Assembly: GCA_030704615.1 (NCBI GenBank)
Contig: CM060732.1
Span: forward strand, 67,251,053-67,315,052
Length of the DNA: 64,000 bases
Source of the DNA: Takakia lepidozioides
Lineage: Eukaryota; Streptophyta; Takakiopsida; Takakiales; Takakiaceae
Reading direction: 5' to 3'
Position 1 is the first letter of the stretch; each line of letters starts with the position of its first letter. Position numbers and translations under genes: made by a program. Shown here one piece after another: positions 54,310-64,000 of this stretch. The notes under the pieces were generated by a model. That model did not search any database, was not told the DNA's origin, and saw nothing but the letters and a program-made list of their open reading frames with translations.

Positions 54310-55430
54310 CCAGGGTATGCACAACAGGGACGTGGGATGGAGGCTTTGGAGACCTATGAGCAAATGATGGGGGAAGCACATCGTGTTTGTGTGCATTTGC
54401 AATGCTTGTGCAAGCCTGGCAGCCCTGGAGAAGGGCAAGAGGTGCATGGGGATATCATCAAAGCTGGAATTGTGCCAAATGTCAATCTGAACACTGCCCT
54501 GGCAGCTTTGGAAAAGGGGAAAGAGGTCCATGGCGACATCTTCAGAGCTGGAATTGTACCAAATGTCATTCTGAACCATACCCTGGTGGACATGTTTGCA
54601 AAATGTGGGTGCAAAGGGATCTAGGATCTAGGATGCAAAGGGAATGTTCGACACTATGGCTGAACGAGATGTGGTGTCGTGGAGTGCAATGCTGGTCCAG
54701 GGTATGCACGGTAGGGACGTGGGATGGAGGCTTTGGAGACCTATGAGCAAAGGATGGGGAAGCTCATCATGTTTGTGTGCATTTGCAATTCTTGTGCAAG
54801 CCTGGCAGCCCTGGAGAAGGGCAAGAGGTGCATGGGGATATCATCAAAGCTGGAATTGTGCCAAATGTCAATCTGAACACTGCCCTAGCAGCTTTGGAAA
54901 AGGGGAAAGAGGTCCATGGCGACATCTTTAGAGTTGGAATTGTACCAGATGTCATTCTGAACAATACCCTGGTGAACATGTTTGCAAAATGTGGGTGCAT
55001 CTAGGATGCAAAGGGAGTGTTCGACACTATGGCTGAACGAGATGTGGTGTCGTGGAGTGCGGTATGCATTTGCAATGCTTGTGCAAGCCTAACAGCCGGC
55101 CTGGAGAAGGGCAAGAGGTGCATGGGGATATCATCAAAGCTGGAATTGTGCCAAATGTCAATCTGAACACTGCCCTAGCAGCTTAGGGGAAAGAGGTCCA
55201 TGGCGACATCTTCAGAGTTATTATTGTACCAGATGTCATTATGAACAAAACCCTGGTGAACATGTTTGCAAAATGTGGGTGCATCTAGGATGCAAAGGGA
55301 GTGTTCGACACTATGGCTGAACGAGATGTGGTGTCGTGGAGTGCGATGCTTGCATGGTATGCACGGCAGGGATGTGGGATGGAGGCTTTGGAGAGCTATG
55401 AGCAAATGATGGGGGAAGGGGGGGCACCTT
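54307..55430 (+). pseudogene. Three tandem partial copies of a PPR (PLS-type) gene
   Basis: Three diverged repeats (about 54307-54695, 54696-55060 and 55061-55430) each encode fragments of the same PPR segment: HGDIIKAGIVPNVNLNTAL, ALEKGKEVHGDIFRAGIVP, VDMFAKCGC, then GVFDTMAERDVVSWSAML. These are PPR motifs of the L/S type used in plant organelle RNA editing and processing proteins. Frames break at each join, and TAG interrupts KCGC-I-TAG in two copies. Within a unit, the LEKGKEVHGDI helix occurs twice. The repetition at DNA level shows tandem duplication after capture. No targeting peptide or DYW domain is present. Confidence 0.75.
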
Positions 55431-55499
55431 CTTCAATAGCACAATGGCTACGAGTGGGTAGATGGTCAACTGGAAACAGCAATGGCAGCAGCGCAATTG

Positions 55500-55690
55500 A
55501 TAGAACAAGGCCCACTGCTAATGAAGGTACCTTCTTCAACATATTTCACCCTGAATTCCCCTGCTATCAGAGTCGTCCCTAAGTATCCAAAAACAGGTAA
55601 CAGATATGTGAAGAAGCTGTGGGATGAATACTTTTCTGACCCCAGTAACTGGTGGGACAACCAAGGCAAAAAGGTGAATGCCTGTCAGAT
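55500..55690 (+). pseudogene. Fragment with OSB-like (PDF-type) motif, copy 1
   Basis: One frame reads YVKKLWDEYFSDPSNWWDNQGKKVN. The LW-x-[ED]-[YF]-F-x-[DN]-P-x-x-WWDN pattern resembles the PDF motif of plant organellar single-stranded DNA-binding (OSB) proteins. It is preceded by sequence (ACCTTCTTCAACA...TTTCACCCTG) also found near 53880 and 56745. It follows the PPR copies directly. It might be the C-terminal end of the captured PPR gene. Confidence 0.4.
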
Positions 55691-55724
55691 TACAGAGTGT
55701 AGCAGATGCAATTGACCATAGGAA

Positions 55725-55990
55725 CTAGTGTGATAAGTTGAGTTGGGTGCAATTGCACTCTCCCTTTCCTCTCTGCTTCTGTTTGCTATTCAAAGGTAGG
55801 ATTCCTGCCCTTAGTTTAAATTTCAGTTTGGTGCTGAGAGTGGGTAGACCCTTGAGGTCATCCATGATGTCCTCCCCTATGTCACAGACTGGAAACAAGT
55901 CTAGGGAAGTTTTCTGCCCAACTTCATTTTCATCAGACAATTTTCTGGAAACGGACATGGCTTTGGACACTACAACCTCTAAGTCAGTAG
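55725..55990 (-). pseudogene. LINE C-terminal fragment, inverted relative to 59940-60150
   Basis: The minus strand reads SRKLSDENEVGQKTSLDLFPV, then IMDDLKGLPTLSTKLKFKL, GILPLNSKQKQRGKGECNC. It is nearly the same as the plus-strand protein at 59940-60150. The element piece therefore exists inside and outside the CACTA in opposite orientation. Confidence 0.6.
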
Positions 55991-56026
55991 GGTTGGGGCA
56001 TTTGCTGGAACAATTCTAAAAGGAGA

Positions 56027-56650
56027 ATGTTTGTCAGATTACCAGATGTCGTTCTAAACACTGCCCCTGCCCTGGTGGACATGTATGCCAAATGTGGGTG
56101 CATCGAGGATGCCAAGGGAGTGTTCAACACTATGGCTGAACGAGATGTGGTGTCGTGGAGTGCAATGCTTGCGGGGTATGCACAGCAGGGGTGCGGGATG
56201 GAGGCTCCAGCCTATGGGCAAATGATGGGGGAAGGGGTGAAGCCCGTCGACATAAGGTTTGTGTGTGTTTGCAGTGTGTCTGGCAGCCCTGGAAAAGGGC
56301 AAAGAGATCCCTGGTGACATGATCAAATCTGCAATTGTTCCAGATGTCATCCTGAACACTGCTCTGGTGGCCATGTATGCCAAATATGGTAGCATTGAGG
56401 ATGCCAAGGGAGTGTTCAACACTATGGCTGAATGAGATGTGGTGTTGTGGAATGTGATGTTTGTAGGGTGTGCAGAGTAGGGGCGCTATATGGGGCTTTG
56501 GAGACCTGAAAGCAAATAATGGGGGAAGGGGTGAAGTTCAACCACATCATGTTTGTGTGCATTTGCAGTGCGTGTGCAAGCCTGGCAGCCCTGGAAAAGG
56601 GCATCGGAGGTGCATGGTTGCATCACCAAAGCTGGAAATGTACCAGATGG
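56027..56650 (+). pseudogene. Further PPR fragment
   Basis: It reads ALVDMYAKCGCIEDAKGVFNTMAERDVVSWSAMLAGYAQQGCGMEA, then in other frames LEKGKEIPGDMIKSAIVPDVILNTALVAMYAKYGSIEDAKGVF-NTMAE and a third partial copy (to 56650). These are consecutive PLS-class PPR motifs, better preserved than the copies at 54307-55430. In-frame stops and frameshifts (near 56275 and 56430) make it a pseudogene. Its spacing and order suggest an earlier duplicate of the same source gene. Confidence 0.75.
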
Positions 56651-56889
56651 ATCAATAGCTACAAGAAACCTGCATGAGTAGATGGTGACTGGTCAACTAG
56701 AAGCCGCCGCAGCAGCGGCACAATGATAAACTCAGGCACTGGTAATGAAAGCACCTTCTTCAACACATTTTCACCCTGTTTTTCCCTCTTATTAGAATCG
56801 GCCCTAAATTTTCATGTTGAATTATGCAAATTAGGTGGTTGAGTGAGCCTTTGATAGTTTGGAGCGACTTTGACGTGGTACTGCCAATG

Positions 56890-57000
56890 TGACAACAGGG
56901 AAGTATCAAAAAACAAGTAACAGCTGAGACGGGGAGAAACTGTGGAATGAATACTTTTCTGACCCCAGTCAATGGTGGGACAACCGAGGTAAAAACTTCA
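56890..57000 (+). pseudogene. Fragment with OSB-like (PDF-type) motif, copy 2
   Basis: One frame reads KLWNEYFSDPSQWWDNRGKNF, a second copy of the motif at 55600. As in copy 1 it comes after a PPR block, which supports one ancestral gene with PPR repeats followed by this motif. Confidence 0.4.
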
Positions 57001-57649
57001 TGAACTTAAGGCATAGGTGGCTGATTGTTTCATTTTGAACCTGATATGCTTTGAGCCTGGTTCCGGAGATTTATCTCCAGACCTGCAATCTGCTTTTGTG
57101 ATGAGTTTACAATCTGCATATATGGTGGTAAATGTTATATATCAAACCAAGGTTCTTTCCTAAATGTGAATGACCTGGAAACCTTGTTAGAAAGATGAAT
57201 GGCTTACGAATTGGACTATGTATGGCTTGACCCATGGATTAAATTTCAAAGGGTTAGAACATGTGTTAGGGTTTTAATACTGAATGGATGTGGGACATTG
57301 CTAGGGCGCCAAAGCATGACATTCCATGCATTCACGCCATTGGATGCCAAACTTTTTTTGGCACGTTGGACCAAGGTTTGTATGCATTCACGAATTGCCG
57401 ACCTTGCTCGTTGCCCGGTTGACCTTATTTTCCATAATTGCTAACTTTGTGGGGTGGAGGGGCTTGTGTTAGGCTGCAACTGGAGGCACCTCTCCATGCA
57501 GCAGTTTTCATACTAGAGATGAGCATGCATGCACCAGTTGGCTATTAGTTCTGTACAATGTGGCCATTTACATGTTGGGTACTTCAAACTATTAGTAGAT
57601 GCATTGCTAAATGTAACTGCTAAGGGGTGTTGGGCGTGATGTTTGCAGG

Positions 57650-58154
57650 CTGAGAAAGCCACTCTTGATATTGCCACCGACAGTGCACCAACTACGGCGC
57701 CTTCAAAGGCAACCCCCAAATATCAACCCCCTGCCACAGTGGCAGATATTCTTATGCTACCAATAGTACTCTGCACTTTGAGTGATTGCTTATACTGGAC
57801 GGTCCTCATTATTTAGTTTTCAATGTACATGTAAGTCTTCATGGGTTGATTAATGTGGGTTTTATGGTGGGTTTTATGGTGCAGTTTAAGTTGAAGGACA
57901 AAATCAGCATGTATGATCCTCATTTACCAGGACACAAGGCTGCTAGTGGAATTGTCATTGGTGTGCCTGGCAAAGACACATATCACTGCCGTGTTATACC
58001 TGAAGGATTGTGGCGGGTTGAGGTGAATGATATCTATATTGCCAATTGTGTCTTGCCTCACCCTAACGAGGAAGAGGTCCCACCGCAAACAATGTTGGAG
58101 GATGCCGTCGGTCTGAATTGTCTTTGGCCAGAGAAGAACATGAAGAGGGCTTAG
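57650..58154 (+). pseudogene. TNP1-like C-terminal piece of the CACTA element
   Basis: Two segments after TTTGCAG and GGTGCAG acceptors: AEKATLDIATDSAPTTAPSKATPKYQPP (57650-57780) and FKLKDKISMYDPHLPGHKAASGIVIGVPGKD (57885 on), ending DAVGLNCLWPEKNMKRA. The ending D-A-[VI]-G-x-x-[LV]-x-WP with a preceding GxV-[IV]-G block resembles the terminal domain of plant En/Spm TNP1-type or TNP2-linked proteins. It points towards the right end, opposite to the DUF4218 piece. The assignment is from memory of the pattern and is moderate at best; it may be a host fragment. Confidence 0.4.
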
Positions 58155-58349
58155 ATTTTGTTCGCCCGGGCATACACATTGCTGGCAGTGAGAAGAAGGC
58201 AGGAAAGCAGTTCAGTGTTCCTAGAATGCATGTGCAGACGCCGTGTAGAAGTTAGGCTCAGACTTTTATCATGGCTGGATTTTGTTGACAGTGTTCCAAC
58301 ACTTAACTCTCTGGGATTCTAGTCTGTTTTGTGGAGCTTGAATCCCCAA

Positions 58350-59234
58350 TGGTACTTCTTTCACTACACTAGTGGTATGTGTTCCTCTAGTCATGTTCAT
58401 AATCACTTGCACATCACTGTAATAGTGGTATAATTTAAAACTGTGGGAGTAGCCAAATGCACACAATTGCCTACATTACCACTCGTATAGTGGTATAAGT
58501 AGTCATATATATATTACTGTACTAGTGGTATGAATTCCTCTAGTGGTATTCCTAATCACTTACACACCACTCTGTTAGTAATCACTCCAATCCATAGTTC
58601 CCACTTAGAGAGACACCTTGACTCAAATAGTTTACACACCACTCTGTGGGTAATCATTCCAATGACTTGCTGAGAGACGTCATCCACTCACATAACCACT
58701 CTGTGAGTGATATTGTATATTCTCCGTTTTCATATAATGACTCTATGAGTCATTTTGTGATCACTCGACAAGTGGTTTTAGAAGTCATTGAATTTCACTC
58801 CATCCATTTCGTAGCACTGACACACGACACGTGTCCATGATGAGAGTGTCGCCACGTGTTGACATAATCTCCAATATCATCCACGGACCACCGGCTTACA
58901 CGTCTTCACTACAAAACGGAAGTGGTTACTTTACCACTATGACACGTCAGTTTACCACTGTGACACATCATAAGTGGTTGGTTTACCTCAGTGACATGTC
59001 ATTGACATGTCACAATGGTTAATTTACCACTGTGACACGTCAGCTAACAGGTGGACCCGGACGTGAGTGGTTCGAACCACTGTCCTTAACCACCGGTGCC
59101 ACGTAATGTCTTTTACCACTCACTTCTCCTAATGCACTGGATCTTCATCACTTTGAGGCCAGAGTGGTTTAGTGTCTTTTACTACTCAAAATGAGTGGTT
59201 AACAGAGTGGTTATTCCGCGTTTTTCTTCTAGTG
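58350..59234. repeat. CACTA right end and subterminal repeats
   Basis: Arrays of AGTGGTAT, TACACACCACTCTGT and TTTACCACTGTGACACGTCA lead to the terminal repeat (ends TTTTTCTTCTAGTG at 59234). The motif ACCACT/AGTGGT is the same as at the left end. Confidence 0.7.
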
Positions 59235-59420
59235 AGTGAAGCTGCAATATGTTTTGTCATGCCCAAGAAGATTACTTGGTTGCATGTTTGAAATCTGGTA
59301 AATTGCAGGCTGGTCCTTCAAGGGTGCTTGTATGAACATACCTTGAATCTGTAGCAGGGCAGGCTGTTCTTACCTACCCAAGGAGCCTTGCATGATGCAT
59401 GTCTTGGGTTACTTACAGGA
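59235..59420 (+). repeat. Local tandem repeat, right part
   Basis: It begins AGTGAAGCTGCAATATG and continues TGTCATGCCCAAGAAGATTAC... to CTTGCATGATGCATGTCTTGGG. It is the direct continuation of the unit cut at 51580. It is diverged from the left copies by scattered substitutions. Confidence 0.75.
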
Positions 59421-59939
59421 ATTTGAACATGCTGCAGCAATTTGATTTTTCAGTACACAACATGCTTGCTTATATGCTTGTCTTGTTGTCATGACCTATA
59501 CATAAACAAACCCCGACCTCCCACCTTGTTTTATTATGAATGATTGGGTGAAATCAATTGGGAACTCATGACAAGAATGGAAGTGTTAGATGGTGCCCTG
59601 TTTATGGGTTGTTTATGTCTTTAATTGACAATGACCCTAGTGGGTCTTGTCCATGTCTTGACATGACATGAGGATCTTCCCTCTCTCTCCCTCTCTTTTA
59701 AGCTCCCGACGAGATGAGTTTAAGGTCAGATGGTGGGGTCAGCTGCAGCAGATGTCCAACACCAGATATCCTAAGTTAATCGACTTTATATCTTGGAAAC
59801 TGGACCGCCCACCGACCTGTCAAACAGGCTAAGTCCTAGCACTAGAAGACAGTAGAAGAGATTCTCAAGGACCTGGACCTGGAACCGCAAGTCTTCACCC
59901 CGTTGGATAAATATGACTTAGAGGCTATAGTGTCCAACC

Positions 59940-60524
59940 ATGTCTGTTGCCATGAGATTGTCTGATGAAAATGAAGTTAGGCAAAAAACTTCCCTGAACT
60001 TGTTTCCAGTCTATGACATGGGGGAGGACATCTTGGATGACCTCAAGGGTCTACCCACTCTCGACACTAGACTGAAATTTAAACTCGGGGCAGGAAGCCT
60101 TCCTTTGATAAGCAAACAGAAGCAGAGAGGAAAGGGAGAGTGCAATTGCCCGTTGTGTCGGCAATCTGAAGACATTATTCATTTTCTGATACACTGTCTG
60201 GGGTTCTCTCACCAAAGAGGCTCTCTCTTCAAATCTATCAAGGGAATTGTGCATGTACCTCTGTTTACTAACTTTGAAAGTGTCGAGGCTGAGCCAAAAG
60301 CCCAGCCCCTTCTGAGGCCTAGTTTTTGGGCAATTCACATACAACAGATTGATGCTTGTGTGAAGGGATTTGTAGAGGATATCTGGAAAACCCAGATTAA
60401 TTCTATATGTGAAGGTAAGTCTTACTACCAACGTCAACCCCTGACAGAGGTAGGATCTGTCCCTTTTGTTTCCCCAAGAGAGGGGGCAACAAAGAAAAAA
60501 AAAAATGTGGGGGGGGGGGAGTGA
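59940..60524 (+). pseudogene. LINE C-terminal region with zinc-binding module
   Basis: A 194-residue frame: SLNLFPVYDMGEDILDDLKGLPTLDTRLKFKLGAGSLPL, then GKGECNCPLCRQSEDIIHFLIHCLGF. The C-x-C-x2-C-x8-H-x3-H-C arrangement after a basic stretch matches the zf-RVT-type module after the RT in many LINEs. There is no RT upstream. It ends in a lysine-coding poly(A) run and poly(G) (60496-60519). Copies or pieces occur at 55725-55990 (inverted) and 50120-50230. Confidence 0.5.
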
Positions 60525-60576
60525 CTGAGCAGCAGCAGCACATTCTTTGGAATTGGTCGGTTTTATCAGTTTTTTT

Positions 60577-61175
60577 CCTGTTTTTCCATCTATACTGGAT
60601 GGACTCTAAACAGTGTTTTCACCCTCCCTATAACGATTTTTTATCCATACCGGATGAATTACCTCGGTGGACACCACTCTAAACTGAGTCTATGATTTTT
60701 TTCATTCCTCTTTTATTGACTTTCATCCATACCAGATGAGTGATAATGAGGAATTACCTCTGTAGGGGTTGACACTGACATCCTATATTTAATTTTTTCC
60801 ATCCATACCGGATGAAAAATACCAGGATATTAATTCGTTTATTCCTCTATCATGGCTTTTTTCCGTACTGGATGAGGCATTTTTTTTGGGGATGTTGAAT
60901 TACCTATTAGGATGTGAAACCGTTGCCTTGGATATTATGTACTACGAACCTTCTTCAACTGGATGAAGTATTAACTTTTTCATCTGAACCGGATGAAATA
61001 TGCAGCCTATGATGGCCTTGTACTGTTGTTTAATAATTAATTACCCTTAATTATGGCTAATTAAGGAATGAAACCCTAATCCCTACCCTATAACCTACTG
61101 TTTAAACCTAGCTAACGGATGACATCCGTCGGGTTTCGAAAAAAGCAGTGTTGATTACTCATCCTGCACGGATGA
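60577..61175. repeat. Palindrome array (iv): short TTCATCC/GGATGAA units
   Basis: About nine units near 60577, 60640, 60727, 60806, 60862, 60950, 60978, 61100 and 61160. The commonest has arms TTCATCC and GGATGAA (or shorter) around ATACC. The unit at 61100 is ACGGATG-A-CATCCGT. Spacing is about 30-120 bp. The arms are shorter and more degenerate than in arrays (i)-(iii), and the centre is longer. No transposon ends were identified around it. Confidence 0.6.
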
Positions 61176-64000
61176 AAAATCGGACATGGCCCTAGGATGT
61201 CTCTCCCGCCATCAGCAGCACTCCTCGTGCTTCTGAGCTCGCGGGATGAGAGTTATGGCATCTGCGTTTTGCTGCTACCCTGTCTGCTGCTTCGTATCCA
61301 TGCTGGACGAGCTCCTGGGGATGCGCAATAGTTGAGTTTTGTCTCTTCTCACAGTTTATACCATCCCTGTTAGTGCCTACTGGGAACTCGTTCATACCAA
61401 GTAGTTAAACTGAAGACCAAAGGAGGGCCATTTAAAACCATCATGGCATTCTTTTTGGTCCCAATTAAGAACTTGGTTGGTAACCACCAACGTACTGCAA
61501 AGATAAGCTTGATGCCAAATCCATGTATGCTCAATAGCATAGCAAAGGAAAAATCTAAGAAGTCTACTGCTGATTTCAGGGCAGCCTTGGTCTCATTGCA
61601 GATTGAATGTTTGATTAGCACATGGGAACAAATGTGGCCTGAACCCACAGTTGGCTCAGAACGACCCTTATCCCTACCTTTTCCTAGACTCTAGACAACC
61701 CTAGGTTTTCCAAGTATCAACACAGATTGAACTCATTTCAAATCTTCAAGCAGAAAATATGATGAAGAACATGACTATCACACGGAGACTGAATGACGAT
61801 ATATAACAGATACTACAGATAGTACATACGTAGAAAGACTAGAGAGAAGCACACAGTTATGGATGTGAATGCATCGTCTCTTTCCCTCCTCTGGCTTTTA
61901 TGTTTCGCGGCGGCACTCGTGTTGGGAAGTATCTCTCTCTCCCTTCTTAAATCTAGCAAGGATGCTTGTATGCTTCACTTCTCCTTAACTGTGCTGGAGG
62001 TGGCTTGCTGGTGGCGATGGCGCACAGTTATCTTCCCCAATCGCTCAAGGTGCTTTTGGTGATTAGGGTTCCTTTTGCTTTATGTCTTTCTCTCTTGCTT
62101 TTGAGGTTGTTAGTTGACATCGATGACAAGTGTACTAGGGGTCTGTAATTCACCTGGGGTTCCACAATCCTCACTAACCTGTTGGTTTTTGTGGGGGCTT
62201 GTGATGGGACCAGGTGAGGATCCCTACTGGCTTGATTCTCTTGAGCTTGCAGATAAGGATGTGGGCAACGAGAACCTAGTGTGTATGACGTCTTTACTTG
62301 GCTGCTGCCTGTAGCCCCGATTTCGGCCCACTTGCTCCTGGTTTGGCATGCTGATGCTTACTTTTGACTTATTTTTTGCTGCCTTTGATGGAACACTTCG
62401 GCCTGACAGGCTTGTCTCTTGAAGCCCTGCATCTGGACCTTACCTTGTCTTGAATCTTTGACAGCATTGCCTATGGATTATTAAGCTAGGTACTGTTCTG
62501 GCCTTAAAGAGGAGTTATGGTTTATGGGTAAGGCATCAATGGCTATTTGGTTCTAAGGAAGAGGAGGCCCTGTTTTTAAAGATGGCAGCCTGATAAGGCA
62601 ATAACAGGCCTCTTTCAGGCCTGGATTTGGTGTGGAATGGAGCATAGTGAGATTTTATTCGCAAAACCTGGCATAAACCTCCTGGAAAACAGTGTTGGTG
62701 CTCCGAAGAGATGCTCTAGTAGCCCAGTTCATAACAACCAAATTTGTGAGATAATCTTCTGATCGGAGCGAGCAGACCAATCAACTCACCCCAAAAGGTT
62801 GCTAACTGGATAGTCATGATCACTAACCTTTGAATCTCGTAGTGGTTCTTCTCTACACAGTTCCGAGGAGTTTGTAGCACTTTCAAAAGCTCAGTTCACC
62901 CTCTAGCTACACATGGCGACATGACATGTAGGCAACTACGCTAACTTGTCTATCATATATCAAAATTCCCGCAGAGGTGCGAGCTTAATATCGTAACTAC
63001 CAAGCACTTGCATGGTAGTTGCATGTCCTCACCATGAAGCTCATGGTGTAGGTAGACGTGGGACGGGGTTGGGGTTTTGGCCGCCTTTCGATCCTCAACT
63101 GTGCTCGTGATTAACACATATGTCTACACAAATGTCGGGCTACTTATATCCTCGGATAGTGGGTGATGCAAACTGAGTAAATGCTTAGTTGCAGTGGTGG
63201 GAATCAAAGCCCCAATATTCCGCGCGGATGCCTTCGTAACGCTAGGATGACTTGCAGGGGAGGCACCTATTGCCGCGAAATTTGGTGGAACGATGTTTTT
63301 CTCCTTTGTTTCTCTCCCTTTTGCTCTCTCTCATCACACAGTTTCTGAGACGGGTTTTCAGCCAACAAAAGTTCTGTGAAGAAGATGTAGTGAGAAAAGT
63401 GGGCCCCCATCTTTACCCTAACTATCTATACTGCACAGTCAGAGTTGTAACCAAATTACACACCACAACCGCCGCAGCGGAAGAGAAGACAGTCATGGCG
63501 CGCTCCCGTTGATCTCATGAAGAGTGGTGATTGCATGTGCTCATGTGATTCTCTCTGTACACAACTAATAATCCACAGCGTGAGTATGCCCGTGAGGGTC
63601 ACCAAGTACAAGCATTTGTTATGGCCGCAACACCTTTGAATTTGTTTGATCAAGTTGTGCAGTAGCTTACCCGACCCCTCTCCTCCTCTTATCTTTTCTC
63701 CTCACTCTTATGTTTCTTCTGAGAACCATCACAGGGCTGGTTCACATTCTCTGTTTAGCCATGCAGCCTAAGTGGCCTTATCATCTCTGGAGTTGATCTT
63801 ATTTGTGCACTCAAGCTCACCATCTACGCTGTGAATGATGTAATATGTTGCAACTCCAGTTTCGCTGATGGCAACATGGACCTCTTTACTCTTTACCTGT
63901 TTCTAGGGCACCCAGGCTTTGTACACGGATTGACAACACAATTGAACGTGACCTTGACCTTGGCTGACCTTGGCTGGCATCAGCCTTTCCCCCATAATTT
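61176..64000. other. Stretch without a supportable gene
   Basis: Mixed-composition sequence with short open frames only. The frame 61859-62060 (MDVNASSLSLLWLLCFAAALVLGSISLSLL) has a hydrophobic, signal-like start, but nothing follows it. I see no transposon motif, repeat or RNA gene here. Confidence 0.3.

Larger units (their letters stand above)
51581..59234. mobile_element. CACTA (En/Spm) transposon, 7,654 bp, with PPR cargo
   Basis: The ends are inverted repeats of about 30 bp: CACTAGAAGAAAAATGTGG on the left and, read inwards from the right, CACTAGAAGAAAAACGCGG, both followed by AATAACCACT. The two differences are both CG-to-TG on the left. Both ends are followed inwards by arrays of ACCACT/AGTGGT. 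The interior has decayed transposase pieces on the minus strand near the left end, a TNP1-like piece on the plus strand near the right end, and PPR fragments between. A related empty site exists at 51275-51301, where the tandem repeat reads GGCAAAG directly into AGTGAAGCTG. The 3-bp flanks (ATC and AGT) are not identical. Confidence 0.8.

Overview
The window is repeat-rich nuclear DNA of a land plant or a close streptophyte alga. Spliceosomal introns (GT..AG, phase-matched), plant-type L1 LINEs, Ty3/gypsy elements, a CACTA (En/Spm) element with a DUF4218-like transposase piece, and PLS-type PPR fragments support this. The PPR style and the transposase family suggest a seed-free plant or charophyte; the species cannot be named from the sequence. 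Almost every coding segment is broken by stops or frameshifts. I see no intact conserved single-copy gene, no rRNA, no convincing tRNA and no CRISPR.

Layout. (1) 1-7945: right part of a large DNA transposon with a degenerate RNase H-fold (Mutator-like) transposase gene, followed by a multi-exon gene whose C-terminal half looks like a beta-class (N4-cytosine/N6-adenine) DNA methyltransferase. One intron of that gene holds seven regularly spaced palindromes. (2) 7946-21881: a very long, strand-skewed, internally repetitive LINE on the minus strand (ORF1, 2A-like motif, endonuclease start and RNase H; reverse transcriptase deleted). (3) 21882-32542: a decayed Ty3/gypsy element on the plus strand with about 327-bp terminal repeats, gag with zinc knuckle, RT, RNase H, integrase and a C-terminal PHD finger. 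(4) 32543-33856: spacer with a short tandem repeat. (5) 33857-42549: a minus-strand L1-type LINE split by two non-autonomous DNA elements, Insert A (36104-37730, clean 9-bp target duplication) and Insert B (about 39661-41856). Each carries its own palindrome array. (6) about 42930-44803: a gypsy pol fragment with five in-frame stops. (7) 44804-51580: LINE scraps, a small unrecognised gene, a broken BTB/POZ gene and a local tandem repeat. (8) 51581-59234: a 7.65-kb CACTA element with 30-bp inverted ends, subterminal repeats, decayed transposase pieces and a cargo of duplicated PPR fragments. (9) 59235-64000: the other half of the tandem repeat, a LINE C-terminal fragment, a fourth, looser palindrome array and unannotated DNA.

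The main observation links (1) and (5). Three DNA elements share terminal and subterminal features (a CGTGAGC block near the end, TGACGTGG and ATTCATCC repeats). Each holds an array of 22-34-bp palindromes with a two-base centre (mostly TG/CA), spaced about 80-120 bp apart. Palindrome sequence differs completely between elements, but symmetry is kept, with paired changes in the two arms. The coding-capable member also carries a methyltransferase-like gene. I infer a family of Mutator-like elements with element-specific palindrome arrays, perhaps functionally linked to an element-encoded DNA methyltransferase. The shared structure is visible in the sequence; the function is inference.
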